Of a stretch of 64,000 nt of DNA, positions 1-8,988 are shown in pieces. Below the pieces are notes generated by a model, which saw nothing but the letters and a program-made list of their open reading frames with translations, was not told the origin of the DNA and ran no database searches. The translations under genes were made by a program, and so were the position numbers. Each line of letters starts with the position of its first letter. Positions within the stretch are counted from its first letter, which is position 1. Source of the stretch: Bacillota bacterium (GTDB taxonomy: Bacteria > Bacillota > Bacilli > Paenibacillales > NBRC-103111); assembly GCA_023386955.1 (NCBI GenBank), contig JAEWIS010000017.1, positions 62,001 to 126,000 on the forward strand. Direction: 5' to 3'.

Positions 1-282
1 CGCCTGTATTTCCCCTTGGATGGACTGCCGGCTGCCGTACCCTCTGCTTATCCAGCCGGTACCGCAGGCATTCCCGTTCTGCAATACGACTTGGTTCCCC
101 ACCGCCGCCGCAAGGACATGTACGGCATTGAGCTGGCTAATGTGGCCGCCCGGTTCCGCACTCTGTCTTATACCACCGACGAGGTGACCCGGCTTGTGAT
201 CCGCTTGGAGGACCTGCGTCCTGCCGACCCGGCCAAAACGGAGCATCGGACGACTCCCGTCCGCAAGAGCTTTCCCGCTTAA
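1..282 (+). CDS. C-terminal fragment of an unrecognised protein
   Basis: The frame is open from the left edge of the window and ends with TAA at 280-282, so only about the last 93 residues are visible. The fragment has no membrane segment and no motif that I recognise; its last 20 residues are rich in Arg, Pro and Thr. A strong bidirectional terminator follows at 351-391, which supports this being the true end of a transcribed gene. The part that would identify the protein lies outside the window, so no function is offered. Confidence 0.5.
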   Translation, partial: RLYFPLDGLPAAVPSAYPAGTAGIPVLQYDLVPHRRRKDMYGIELANVAARFRTLSYTTDEVTRLVIRLEDLRPADPAKTEHRTTPVRKSFPA

Positions 283-350
283 GCCTGGCAGCTTATTGTG
301 ATGTTGTGTTGTGATGTTGTGAAAATAGTAACATATCCCTTTTCTAAATA

Positions 351-391
351 AAAGAAGAACACCGGGTGCTGTAGACCCGGTGTTCTTCTTT
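351..391. terminator. Bidirectional intrinsic terminator
   Basis: A 17 bp perfect stem (351-367 with 375-391, core ACACCGGGT) around a 7 nt loop, flanked by A-rich and T-rich sequence on both sides. It can end the gene before 282 on the plus strand and the sugar-transport operon that ends at 468 on the minus strand. Confidence 0.85.
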
Positions 392-467
392 GCAAATCTG
401 GAGTCCGGAGCTTTTTCTCCTGCCTCATTGCTTTACAAATTATGGAATATTCATGTGCAGGTGCACA

Positions 468-2009
468 TTATTTCTTGGTTGCATACCACTCATTAATTTC
501 CTTATAGCTGGCTTCCCCGCCGGATTGCTTGTATTTATTCGTAAAGGATTCCACGCTAGTCAGAGGCTCTTCACCAACAATGACCTTGATTGCAAAGTCA
601 TTCATCATCTGGTTCAGCTGAGAGTTTTCCTTCGAGTAGGTAGGCATAACAGGCGCAACCCCCAATGGATCGGGAATTCTCATTTCCTTCGGCATGACCT
701 TGTTCAGGTAAGCCCAGCCCTCATACAAACGGGCGTCCTTTTGTACCCGTGCTTGCCAGTAAGTGGGGAAATTCTTCTCGTCGATTCCGGTCAAATAGTT
801 GCTGGACTGATTCCGCTCGTCTGTGAAGGCAGGCTGAATGGGAATGTACATGCCATCCTTGACCGAATAGTGTTTGCCTTCTACACCAAGTGCAATTTCC
901 TTAAAGGCTTCTTTTTCCAGCTTGGCGTTCATCCACTTGATGGCATCCTCCGGATGTTTGGAGGCCTTGGGGATGAAGGTGAGTCTGTCGAAACCGGATC
1001 TGCTGCCGAGCCCAGCCTTGCCGTCTTTACCCTTGAGAATGGGCAAATAAGCGAATTTGGCATCAGGGAAATTCTTGTTCAGAGCGTCGCCGATGGAGGG
1101 AATGTCTGCCCAGTTCAGCGAAATCACCCCAGCTCTGCCGCTGGTGAACTTCTCCTTCATGGTGGCATCCTTGTTAACGGCAAATTCCTTGTCAAGCAGC
1201 CCTTGCTTGTAGAGATCGGCTACATAGCTCAGATAGTCCTTGAAGCCCGGGTGCAGCGGCCGTGGCACAAGCTTGCCATCCAAAGCATTCCAGTTGTTCG
1301 GCATGCCGAAGGAGCCGATCAGATTCTCGATAATGGGAGCACTGCCATTAATGGTCATAGGGGCGTTCTTATCGCCGTTGCCGCCCGGATCCTTTTCCTT
1401 AAAGGCCTTCAGCATGGCAGTGAATTCATCCACTGTCGTCGGCATTTGCATACCAAGCTTGTCGAGCCAATCCTTGCGGACCATAAGACTGGTACTTGAG
1501 AATTCCTGTGCTCTGTTGGGAATGGCATAGATTTTGCCGTCAACCTTTACTGCATTAAAGCTTTCTTCCGAAACCGCTGCTTTAATATTGGGACCGTACT
1601 TGTCAATCAACGGGCCCAAGTCCACCAATGCCCCTTTTCTCGCATAATCGGTATATAAGGGCCTGCTATCCGAATACGTGATGGAATCATACGGCTCCGC
1701 CGAGGAGAGCAGCAGATTCAGCTTATCATCGGCCTTGTCCGCAGGGAGCATGTCGTACTTCACTTTATAACCGGTTTTCTCTTCAATGACCTTGGCAACA
1801 GGATAGTTGTTATAATCATCCTTCATCCAAATTGACAACGCTCTCAAATCAGGCTTGGGACCGTTGCTTGGAGCAACCGTTCCGTTTGCGGCAGCTGACG
1901 CGCCGGGAGACGCTGCAGTATCCTTCCCGCCAGACGAACCGCCGCAGCCAGCCGCAGTGACTGCAAGACCTGCAGAAACGGACAATAGAAGCCATTTGCT
2001 TTTTTTCAT
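468..2009 (-). CDS. Extracellular sugar-binding lipoprotein (LplA-type, ABC importer)
   Basis: Solute-binding protein of a type-I carbohydrate ABC importer, 513 residues. The N-terminus MKKSKWLLLSVSAG continues into a lipobox ending AAGC, followed by a Gly/Ser/Ala-rich tether, so the mature protein is anchored outside the membrane. The body has the family-1 extracellular solute-binding fold (about residues 45-500) and the length is usual for the large LplA/YtcQ class. The open frame extends 32 codons upstream, but GGAGGGG at 2014-2020 sets the ATG at 2009. It is the last gene of the operon behind two permease genes, and no dedicated ATPase is encoded here; such systems normally share the MsmX-type ATPase. 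Substrate unknown, probably an oligosaccharide of plant cell-wall origin, judged from the neighbourhood. Confidence 0.9.
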   Translation of the reverse strand: MKKSKWLLLSVSAGLAVTAAGCGGSSGGKDTAASPGASAAANGTVAPSNGPKPDLRALSIWMKDDYNNYPVAKVIEEKTGYKVKYDMLPADKADDKLNLLLSSAEPYDSITYSDSRPLYTDYARKGALVDLGPLIDKYGPNIKAAVSEESFNAVKVDGKIYAIPNRAQEFSSTSLMVRKDWLDKLGMQMPTTVDEFTAMLKAFKEKDPGGNGDKNAPMTINGSAPIIENLIGSFGMPNNWNALDGKLVPRPLHPGFKDYLSYVADLYKQGLLDKEFAVNKDATMKEKFTSGRAGVISLNWADIPSIGDALNKNFPDAKFAYLPILKGKDGKAGLGSRSGFDRLTFIPKASKHPEDAIKWMNAKLEKEAFKEIALGVEGKHYSVKDGMYIPIQPAFTDERNQSSNYLTGIDEKNFPTYWQARVQKDARLYEGWAYLNKVMPKEMRIPDPLGVAPVMPTYSKENSQLNQMMNDFAIKVIVGEEPLTSVESFTNKYKQSGGEASYKEINEWYATKK

Positions 2010-2115
2010 GTATACCCCTCCATATTTAAGTAATGAATCCTGCTTGTATAGGTAAGCCTCTGCCGAATAAGTTCCGCCAGAGGCGCAGCCTACGTGCCAT
2101 TGCAACTCTTTTCCA

Positions 2116-2991
2116 TTAACCTTTGACAGAACCGATCAGTACCCCTTTGATAAAATACTTCTGCAGGAAGGGATACACACACAGAATCGGAACGGTGGAA
2201 GCTACAACCGTAGCTGCCCGGATGCCCTCTGGTGACATATTCATCAGATCATCGAGACTTTTGTTGGCGGCGTTGGAGGTATCCGCATCCATGACCACAT
2301 CCCGGAGATACAGCTGCAGGGTTTTGAGGGAGGTATCATTGATGTACAGCATGGGATTGAAGAAGTCATTCCAGAACCCTACCGCATAAAACAGCGAGAT
2401 CGTGGCGATCACCGGCATGGACAGGGGCAGGATAATCCGGAACAAGATGGTGTAGGTTTTGGCCCCGTCGATCCGTGCGGACTCCTCCAAGGCTTCCGGA
2501 AGATTCTCGTAATAGCTTTTAATAATCAGCATATTGAACACACTAATCATGCCGGGCAAAATCAAGGCCCACAGGTTGTTGATCAGATTGAGATTGCGCA
2601 TCAGCAGATAATTGGGAATCATTCCTCCGCTAAACAGCATGGTAAATACGAACAGTACCATGACGAAGGAAATGCCTGGCAAGTGCCGCTTGGACAACGG
2701 ATAAGCAGTGACGGCCGTCAGCAGAATGGACAACACCGTTCCCACAACCGTAACTCCTACAGAGACCGTAAATGCCCGGATGAAGATATCCGAGGATATA
2801 ACCTGCCTGAGCGTATCCAACTGGAAGCCCACAGGGAAAATCCCCACCTTGCCTGAAATGATCGCCCATTCCTCACTGACGGATTTAGAGAATACATTGG
2901 CTAATGGCAGAAGCATGGCCATACCCATGATGATCAGGAACAGATAAACAAAGCTGTCCAAAAACCAATCCCCGGCTGTTCTATTTTTCAT
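2116..2991 (-). CDS. Carbohydrate ABC permease, LplC/YtcP type
   Basis: Membrane subunit of the sugar importer, 291 residues with six predicted helices; the first starts near residue 10. The EAA-loop signature is visible in the segment around residues 180-195 (EESARIDGAKTYTILFRIIL), which docks to the ATPase. The C-terminus ends in KGVLIGSVKG, the KG-rich ending typical of LplC-type permeases. A GGAGGGG ribosome site lies just before the ATG. It follows the LplB-type permease by 20 nt and precedes the binding lipoprotein by about 106 nt, so the three are cotranscribed. Confidence 0.92.
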   Translation of the reverse strand: MKNRTAGDWFLDSFVYLFLIIMGMAMLLPLANVFSKSVSEEWAIISGKVGIFPVGFQLDTLRQVISSDIFIRAFTVSVGVTVVGTVLSILLTAVTAYPLSKRHLPGISFVMVLFVFTMLFSGGMIPNYLLMRNLNLINNLWALILPGMISVFNMLIIKSYYENLPEALEESARIDGAKTYTILFRIILPLSMPVIATISLFYAVGFWNDFFNPMLYINDTSLKTLQLYLRDVVMDADTSNAANKSLDDLMNMSPEGIRAATVVASTVPILCVYPFLQKYFIKGVLIGSVKG

Positions 2992-3011
2992 TGTGCCACC
3001 CCTCCTTTACA

Positions 3012-3977
3012 CTACCAGATTCCCCGGTTTAGCAGTTTTTTACTGAGATAGTTGCCGGAAATCACAAGGATAAAGCCGACTACCGAATTAAACAGGCCCA
3101 CCGCCGTACTGAAGCTGTAATCCATCTTCCCCAGACCGACACGGTATACAAAGGTGCCGATGACATCCCCGGTTTGGTAAACCACGGGATTGTACATGGT
3201 CAATATCTGCTCGGTCCCTGCCTCCAGTACATTACCCAGGCGGAGAATAAACATCAATACGATGGTAGGAAGAATTCCCGGCAGGGAAATATACAGCATC
3301 TTCCGGATCCGGCCCGCTCCGTCGATGGAGGCGGCTTCGTACTGCTCCTGGTCAATACCGGAGATGGCTGCAATGAACACAATGGCATTCCAGCCCACTT
3401 CCTTCCAGCCCGCCGTGAATACTACCACACTCCGGAAGTATGAATTGCTCATAAAGAAGCTGATGGGCTCTCCGCCAAACCACTGGATTATATTGTTTAT
3501 CAATCCGCCCGAAGGGGACAGAATAGTGATGAATAATCCGGAAATAATAACCCATGACAGGAAGTGGGGCAAATAAATAATGGTCTGAATGGTCCGCTTG
3601 AATACCATCACCCGAACCTCATTCAATATCAGTGCAATAAGAATGGGTATCGGGAACAGCAAGACAATCTTGTATACGCTGATCAAAAGGGTGTTGGTAA
3701 ACACCTGGGCAAATTCCTCAGAATGAATCAGCTTCTGGAACTGCTCAAAGCCCACCCAATCGCTTCCACCGATTCCTTCGAAGATGTTAAAATCCTGAAA
3801 TGCAATAACCACTCCGTACATGGGCGTGTACTTGAAGATCAATAAAAAGATAAGCCCCGGAATCAATAATAGGTAATAGTCCAAATTCCGCATGGCCAGC
3901 TTCCATTTGCTTGAGTTAGCACGTTTGGTTGCTGCAGCATGTGCCTTTTTGTTCAAATCTGTTGCACTTACGCTCAC
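3012..3977 (-). CDS. Carbohydrate ABC permease, LplB type
   Basis: First permease of the sugar importer. After a short hydrophilic N-terminus there are six helices starting with YYLLLIPGLIFLLIFKY, and an EAA loop around EAASIDGAGRIRKMLYISLP. An ATG at 3992 opens the frame, but the best Shine-Dalgarno, GGAGGTGA, overlaps that ATG and is correctly placed for the GTG at 3977, giving 321 residues. The length suits LplB/YtcP-family proteins. It sits between the sensor kinase gene and the second permease; a separate promoter with a TATAAT box is visible at 4017-4046, so the transport genes can be transcribed independently of the two-component genes. Confidence 0.88.
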   Translation of the reverse strand: MSVSATDLNKKAHAAATKRANSSKWKLAMRNLDYYLLLIPGLIFLLIFKYTPMYGVVIAFQDFNIFEGIGGSDWVGFEQFQKLIHSEEFAQVFTNTLLISVYKIVLLFPIPILIALILNEVRVMVFKRTIQTIIYLPHFLSWVIISGLFITILSPSGGLINNIIQWFGGEPISFFMSNSYFRSVVVFTAGWKEVGWNAIVFIAAISGIDQEQYEAASIDGAGRIRKMLYISLPGILPTIVLMFILRLGNVLEAGTEQILTMYNPVVYQTGDVIGTFVYRVGLGKMDYSFSTAVGLFNSVVGFILVISGNYLSKKLLNRGIW

Positions 3978-4016
3978 TCCGGTCACCTCCATGTCCTCTG
4001 TTTATCTGATGTCATT

Positions 4017-4046
4017 ATTATACACAGCACATGAGAACGCTTTACA
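4017..4046 (-). promoter_or_regulatory. Promoter of the sugar-transport genes with a cre-like overlap
   Basis: Reading the minus strand, TATAAT (4022-4017) is preceded at 18 bp by a weak -35, TGTAAA (4046-4041). The -35 lies within ATGAGAACGCTTTACA (plus strand 4031-4046), which resembles a catabolite-responsive element but has an extra base and mismatches in the right half. A similar AACGCTTAC segment lies before the second sugar operon. Promoter fairly likely; CcpA control only a suggestion. Confidence 0.45.
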
Positions 4047-4076
4047 GGAGGTAATCCTACTATTTCTGGTCTCTCG

Positions 4077-5927
4077 TTATTGTTCTTGCGGACCGATGGC
4101 TTTGACCCGGACATAGATGGTTGTTCCTTGGCCAGGTATGGTTTCTATGGACAATCCGTACTGCTCACCTGCAAAAATGCGGATTCTTTCGTTCACATTA
4201 TATAAGCCGTACGAGCTGCCCGAGCCGTCAGCCCGCATGTCCGGGCGGGGCAGCAGCAGCAGCTTCCTGGCCGTCTCTTCCTCCATGCCGATTCCGTCAT
4301 CCGTGACCGATAGCAGCAGGGTATCCTGCTCCAGCTTTGCGGCAATCCGGATGCTGCCCCTTTTATCCTTGGCTTTACGGATCCCGTGAAGCAGCGCATT
4401 TTCCACCAGAGGCTGCAGAGTCAGCTTAGGAATCAGATACCCCTCCAGACCGGGCTGCGCTTCAATGTGGAAGGAGAAGGTGGAGGGAAAGCGGTTTTGC
4501 TGAATTTCCAGATAGACCTGGGCCAGATTCAATTCATCCGCGACACTGACGTGATCCTTGCCCTTATTCAGGCTAAGCCGGAAATATTGGGCTAGGGCCT
4601 CGATCATTTGGCTGGTATCCTCGGCATGATGGGCAATGGCCGACCAATTAATCATGTCCAGAGTGTTATACAAAAAATGGGGATTGATTTGGGCCTGCAG
4701 CGCCTTTAGCTGCGCCTCCCGCTCCAATACCTTGGCTTTGTAGGTTTCCTCCATCAGATTATTGACCTTGCGGATCAGCTGGTCCACACTCCGTTCCAAA
4801 AGACGGAAATCCCCTTCCGGTGCATGGCGGTACTCCTCCAGCCAGCCCACACCCTCCTTGCGCATCATTTTCAATACCACCTGAATCCGTTTGGTTAAAC
4901 CTTGTATGGTAAAGGTCAGCAAAACAAAAACCAGAACCAGAAACAGGACGGTGATGGCTACGACCGTAGCGATGCTGGTGAACTGGTTCTGGGCTACGGC
5001 ACGGTGGGCGATTTCCGATTGGGATACCTCAGCCAGCAGCTTCCACCCGGTGGATTCAATCGACGCGAACATCACATACACATTCTCTCTGCCATTGCTC
5101 CGTTTCACAATGCCTTCATCGGTCTGGAGTACGGTGTGCATGATCTCCTCCGGCAAATCGCCGCCTGTATACTCTCCATCGCTTACATTCGCAGGAGCCT
5201 CCAATGCATAGATCAGCTTTCCCTCCTTATCCACGATATAAGGGGAATAAACCGCAGATAAATTGACTCCCGACATGACCTCCTTCAATACCTGATTCGA
5301 GATATCCAGCATAAGCACACCTAATATCTCCCCGTATTGAAGCGGATTGCGGAGCACCCTCCCTACAGAGAAAACATCCTTTTCCTCCATATCCAAGTAA
5401 TTCTCCCGATACACGCCAGTCCAGACCATTCCTCCGCCGGCATCCATGATGTCCTTATACCACGGACGTTTTTCCAGCATGGACATGGGCAGAAGATTGA
5501 TCCGGTCTCCGGCATATAAACGGGAGGGATCCACAAAAATTCGAAACCGTTGGATATCCGTATTGGTCTGCACCGTATCCGCCAGATTGCGCAGGCTCTT
5601 CATCTGCTCCAATTGTTCGCTAATCGTGCTCTGGGGCAACAGGCTGGTGTACATCTCCTTATTCATAAAAACCGAATTACTGATATCGAGAATGTGATCC
5701 AGCTTGTAGGTCAGATTCATCCCCGCCTGACGTAAGGTCTGCTGCATAGAGCGGGTGACCTCCTGCTCCAAAATCTCCGAGGAACGCTGATAATAAGAGG
5801 CCAGCATGATTGTAACAGGCACCAGAATAAACACAACATACGCCAATATCCATTTTTTGGCAGAAATAATCCCTTGCCACAGATCCTTCAAATAATCCCA
5901 ATTTAGTTTCAGCGATTTTTTTCCCAA
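4077..5927 (-). CDS. Sensor histidine kinase, YesM type
   Basis: Membrane sensor kinase of a two-component pair, 616 residues. A first membrane helix (WILAYVVFILVPVTIML, about residues 20-40) and a second (about 300-325) bracket a large extracytoplasmic dCache-type domain. A HAMP segment follows, then the His-kinase motif NPHFLYN with the phosphorylated His near residue 415, and a HATPase domain with GxGxG-type boxes (DDGIGM, GSGSSYGLYN). The open frame runs further upstream, but it would overlap the response regulator gene; the TTG at 5927 has AAGGGGGAGA at 5931-5940 and starts 17 nt after the regulator stop, so it is taken as the start. The kinase probably senses an extracellular sugar and controls the adjacent importer. 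Confidence 0.9.
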   Translation of the reverse strand: MGKKSLKLNWDYLKDLWQGIISAKKWILAYVVFILVPVTIMLASYYQRSSEILEQEVTRSMQQTLRQAGMNLTYKLDHILDISNSVFMNKEMYTSLLPQSTISEQLEQMKSLRNLADTVQTNTDIQRFRIFVDPSRLYAGDRINLLPMSMLEKRPWYKDIMDAGGGMVWTGVYRENYLDMEEKDVFSVGRVLRNPLQYGEILGVLMLDISNQVLKEVMSGVNLSAVYSPYIVDKEGKLIYALEAPANVSDGEYTGGDLPEEIMHTVLQTDEGIVKRSNGRENVYVMFASIESTGWKLLAEVSQSEIAHRAVAQNQFTSIATVVAITVLFLVLVFVLLTFTIQGLTKRIQVVLKMMRKEGVGWLEEYRHAPEGDFRLLERSVDQLIRKVNNLMEETYKAKVLEREAQLKALQAQINPHFLYNTLDMINWSAIAHHAEDTSQMIEALAQYFRLSLNKGKDHVSVADELNLAQVYLEIQQNRFPSTFSFHIEAQPGLEGYLIPKLTLQPLVENALLHGIRKAKDKRGSIRIAAKLEQDTLLLSVTDDGIGMEEETARKLLLLPRPDMRADGSGSSYGLYNVNERIRIFAGEQYGLSIETIPGQGTTIYVRVKAIGPQEQ

Positions 5928-5944
5928 GGTTCTCCCCCTTTTAC

Positions 5945-7555
5945 CTATAGCTGATCCCTGTAAGCACTTGGTGTGAACCCGGTCATTTTCTTGAACAGCT
6001 TGCTGAAGTGGCTTGGGTCCACATACCCTACGGCATGACATATTTCATAGAACTTATTGCGGGGGTCGCGGAGCAGCTCTTTGGCCTTTTCAATCCGTAC
6101 CTTGGTCAAATATTCGAACAGGGTCTCGCCTGTTTCCTGCTTGAAGAGAAGACTGACATAAGTAGGACTCAGGAAAACACCTTCAGCAATTTCGACTATA
6201 GTGAGGTTTTCGGCATAACGCTCCTGGATAAGCCGGTGAATGCGGTCGATGACACTGCCTGTCCTGCCGCTGCGTTTCTCCCTCACACAGGAGCAAACCT
6301 CATCCAAATAGCTGCTTACATGTTTTTTCAAATCCTGGATGGTTTCCTGGCGCAGCACCATCTCCCAAGCCTCTGTCTCCTTGGCCTCCCAGTCCCCGTT
6401 AAGCGCATTCAGCTCCAGCAATACTCGGGTGGACAGCAGAATAAGCTGTTGACTTATGTTTCTTCCATAACGAAAGCCTTCCTTGCGGCTGCGGCTCATG
6501 GAATCGAAGATTTCGTCCAGCTCCCTGCCCAGTCCGGTATTATCTCCGGATTTGATGGCTGCCAGCACCTGTTCTGCGGTTTCAGCCAGCCGGTAATGTT
6601 TACTCTCAACGGATTGCAGGCTGTCCACCGTCAGGATCTGGTTCTTCCCCAAGTACCATTTTTGGGAGGCCGCCTCTCTGGCTTGCTTGTAGGATAGAGG
6701 CAGCTCGGACAGCTTATTGACATATTCCCCTACACCAATGGTTACACTGAGCTTCAGCCACCGGCTCAGGTTATCCCGGACCGCCGCAGCCAGGACCAGC
6801 AGGCCGTCCTCCTCGCCCTCCATTTCCGGCCCCTGCAACAAAATACCGACATATTCACCGGTTACCTTCTCAAAAACAACACCCCGTTTCGTTTTATCCA
6901 TTAGCTCTTGAATGATATTCAGCGCCGCGTAAGACAAAAGCTGCTTGTCCCGTTCACTGCGGGAATCCATAACCTGGGAAAGATCGTCGATGACCACAAC
7001 CATTACAATATAGGCCTGAGCATCCAGCAGAGGCAGGTTCAGAAACCGGATCCTCTCCCTGACCCTCTCCTCCTTGAAGCCGTCGGAAATAACGGACAAC
7101 AGGAATCTTTCCCGAAGAAGCGGCAGACTCTCGGTGAGTTTGACTTGCATCTCATTGACCAGCTCCTTCGCCTTTGCCTCTTCCTGGAGAGAGGTGAGGA
7201 CCCGGGTAATCACTGTATGAAGCTCCTTACGGCTGACCGGCTTAAAAATATAGTCCACCGCATGGACCTTTAACGCGGACTTCAGATATTCCGCATTATC
7301 AAACCCACTGATGAAGATGATTTTGGCATGGGGAAGAATATTGCGGATCTCCGTTGACATGGCAATGCCGTCCATAGAAGGCATCTTCACATCTGTCAGC
7401 ACAATATCCGGCTCCACTTCTTTGATCAAGGCCAGTCCCTTATCCCCGTCGTCCGCCGTCCCCACCAGCTCGATCCCGTACGCGGCCCAATCGAAATAAG
7501 TACCAAGCCCGTTTACCACTGACGGTTCGTCATCCACTATGACAAGCTTGTACAC
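5945..7555 (-). CDS. Response regulator with AraC-type DNA-binding domain, YesN type
   Basis: Cytoplasmic regulator, 536 residues. The receiver domain occupies residues 1-125 with acidic pair D8-D9 and phospho-acceptor D55 in LTDVKMP; a KP dipeptide near 105 completes the active site. The middle is a long linker region typical of this class. The C-terminal 100 residues form a two-helix-turn-helix AraC domain (IAEGVFLSPTYVSLLFKQ and ICHAVGYVDPSHFSKLFKK). It is the first gene of the operon, 17 nt before the sensor kinase, and is expected to activate the importer genes downstream. Confidence 0.92.
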   Translation of the reverse strand: MYKLVIVDDEPSVVNGLGTYFDWAAYGIELVGTADDGDKGLALIKEVEPDIVLTDVKMPSMDGIAMSTEIRNILPHAKIIFISGFDNAEYLKSALKVHAVDYIFKPVSRKELHTVITRVLTSLQEEAKAKELVNEMQVKLTESLPLLRERFLLSVISDGFKEERVRERIRFLNLPLLDAQAYIVMVVVIDDLSQVMDSRSERDKQLLSYAALNIIQELMDKTKRGVVFEKVTGEYVGILLQGPEMEGEEDGLLVLAAAVRDNLSRWLKLSVTIGVGEYVNKLSELPLSYKQAREAASQKWYLGKNQILTVDSLQSVESKHYRLAETAEQVLAAIKSGDNTGLGRELDEIFDSMSRSRKEGFRYGRNISQQLILLSTRVLLELNALNGDWEAKETEAWEMVLRQETIQDLKKHVSSYLDEVCSCVREKRSGRTGSVIDRIHRLIQERYAENLTIVEIAEGVFLSPTYVSLLFKQETGETLFEYLTKVRIEKAKELLRDPRNKFYEICHAVGYVDPSHFSKLFKKMTGFTPSAYRDQL

Positions 7556-7660
7556 CCTGCTTCACTCCTTGGTAATTCGAATCGATACGTCCAGTATACT
7601 GCATTTGCCCGAGGATAATAAAAGGAATACCGCTGGAAACCACCCGTCGGGCAATAACGC

Positions 7661-7689
7661 AAAAAACCGGAGGCGGTTTCCTCCGGTTT
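7661..7689 (-). terminator. Intrinsic terminator after rsgI
   Basis: Ten-base-pair stem AAACCGGAGG/CCTCCGGTTT (7664-7673 with 7680-7689) followed on the minus strand by TTTTTTG. It ends the sigI-rsgI transcript. Confidence 0.85.
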
Positions 7690-7716
7690 AGCCTTGGGTC
7701 CGATATATCACTGATA

Positions 7717-8988
7717 TTAGTGTCCGGGGCCCTTTTTCTCATCATCCTTGCCGTTATTCCGTCCGTTGTCGTTGTTGCGGTTATCATTATTCTTGTTGCC
7801 GTTGTCTTTTTTGTCATCCTCTTTCTTTTTGTCGTCCTCTTTTTTGTCCCGGTCGTTCCGGCCGTCATCCTTCTTGTCGTCGTCCTTCTTGCCGCTCTGG
7901 CCGTTATTCTTTTTATCGTCGTCCTTTTTATCGTCGTCCTTTTTGTCATTGCCCACAGCCGGGGTTTTCCCGGGGGCACTGCCGTTCCTGACCGGAGAGG
8001 ACGAGGCGGCAGGTTTTACGGAGGACTTAGGTGTAGCGGTGGGCGTAGGAGCCGTGTTTTTGGTTGGTGTTGCATTGGCTTTGTTGGTGGGTGACGTGGA
8101 TTTCTGCGGAGATTTGGTAGGTGTCGGCGTCGCTTTTTTCTCCTGCAGCTTCTTGTCCAGCGTACCGTCCTTCTCTTCCTTCAGCAGCTCCCGGATGCTT
8201 TCCTTCTCCAGCTTTTTCGGGTCCACCAGCTTGGCGATCCCGCCCTCCGTATTGGCGATATTGTGGATGGAATCCTTCTGCAGGTCCTCCACCTTAATAT
8301 CATGGCCTGCATTTTTGGCGTTCAGGTAGACGGTATATTTGCCCAGAGACAGCCCGTTTTCCTTGGCGGTTTCCACAATTTCCGGTGGCGCCGCGAAGGC
8401 GGTAACCTGGATTTTATCCGCTTCCTGCGGATGTTTGGTGACCACATGGGCCAGAACCTGCTGTTTCAAGGCCTCCGTTACCTGGGTATCATCCAGGGAG
8501 GAGTCCTCCTTCACGATGGTACCGGCGATGACGATGTCGGCCTCCCCTTCGGCAAAAATCTTCATTTCTTCGGCTTTTTGGAGAATTTTGTCCGTAACGT
8601 CATCCATGGACCGGCCCTTATAGGAGACGCTGCGGGTAATTTCCAGACCCTTGTCGTTCAATCCCTTCATTTCACGGACCCGTTTGTTCTTATCGATGCC
8701 CAGTTCAATACTAGGATTGATATCGATTGAAATATACGCCACGACGGATTTATCGGTAAATACGGAGGTAAGTCCGGTAAACAGGATCATAACCAGCATC
8801 ACGGCGGCCACAAAGCCGGACAGTAGGGCAAATGCGGGACGGCGACTGCGGCTTATTCCGGGGGTATAGACAATTTCCTCACCCACGTCGCAGCTCCGGT
8901 CCATCCGGGGGATACGTTCAAACAAACCTGACGGAGTCATGACGATGAGGTATTTTCCGCTGACTTCCATTACAATGCCCTTGCTCAT
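7717..8988 (-). CDS. rsgI: RsgI-type anti-sigma-I factor with a long charged disordered tail
   Basis: Membrane-bound regulator of sigma-I, 423 residues. Residues 1-45 match the RsgI N-terminal anti-sigma domain (KGIVMEVSGKYLIVMTPSG). One helix at about 53-73 crosses the membrane. Outside follows the conserved segment SIDINPSIELG, with the N91-P92 pair where RsgI proteins are known to self-cleave, then a folded region to about residue 290. The remainder is a Thr/Pro/Ser stretch and a tail of alternating Lys, Asp and Asn to the end. Clostridial RsgI proteins often carry carbohydrate-binding modules there; this one has none. The start overlaps the sigI stop in ATGA, so the two are translationally coupled. 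Probably senses wall stress through the disordered region, as described for Bacillus subtilis RsgI. Confidence 0.9.
   Translation of the reverse strand: MSKGIVMEVSGKYLIVMTPSGLFERIPRMDRSCDVGEEIVYTPGISRSRRPAFALLSGFVAAVMLVMILFTGLTSVFTDKSVVAYISIDINPSIELGIDKNKRVREMKGLNDKGLEITRSVSYKGRSMDDVTDKILQKAEEMKIFAEGEADIVIAGTIVKEDSSLDDTQVTEALKQQVLAHVVTKHPQEADKIQVTAFAAPPEIVETAKENGLSLGKYTVYLNAKNAGHDIKVEDLQKDSIHNIANTEGGIAKLVDPKKLEKESIRELLKEEKDGTLDKKLQEKKATPTPTKSPQKSTSPTNKANATPTKNTAPTPTATPKSSVKPAASSSPVRNGSAPGKTPAVGNDKKDDDKKDDDKKNNGQSGKKDDDKKDDGRNDRDKKEDDKKKEDDKKDNGNKNNDNRNNDNGRNNGKDDEKKGPGH

Noticed and set aside
390..1499. Long open frame on the plus strand (369 codons)
   Set aside because: It lies antisense to the sugar-binding lipoprotein gene, has no ribosome site, and its protein has no coherent fold features; it is a by-product of codon bias in the real gene.
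4031..4046. A firm CcpA (cre) site
   Set aside because: The match needs a one-base insertion and has mismatches in the right half, so it is only noted within the promoter entry.
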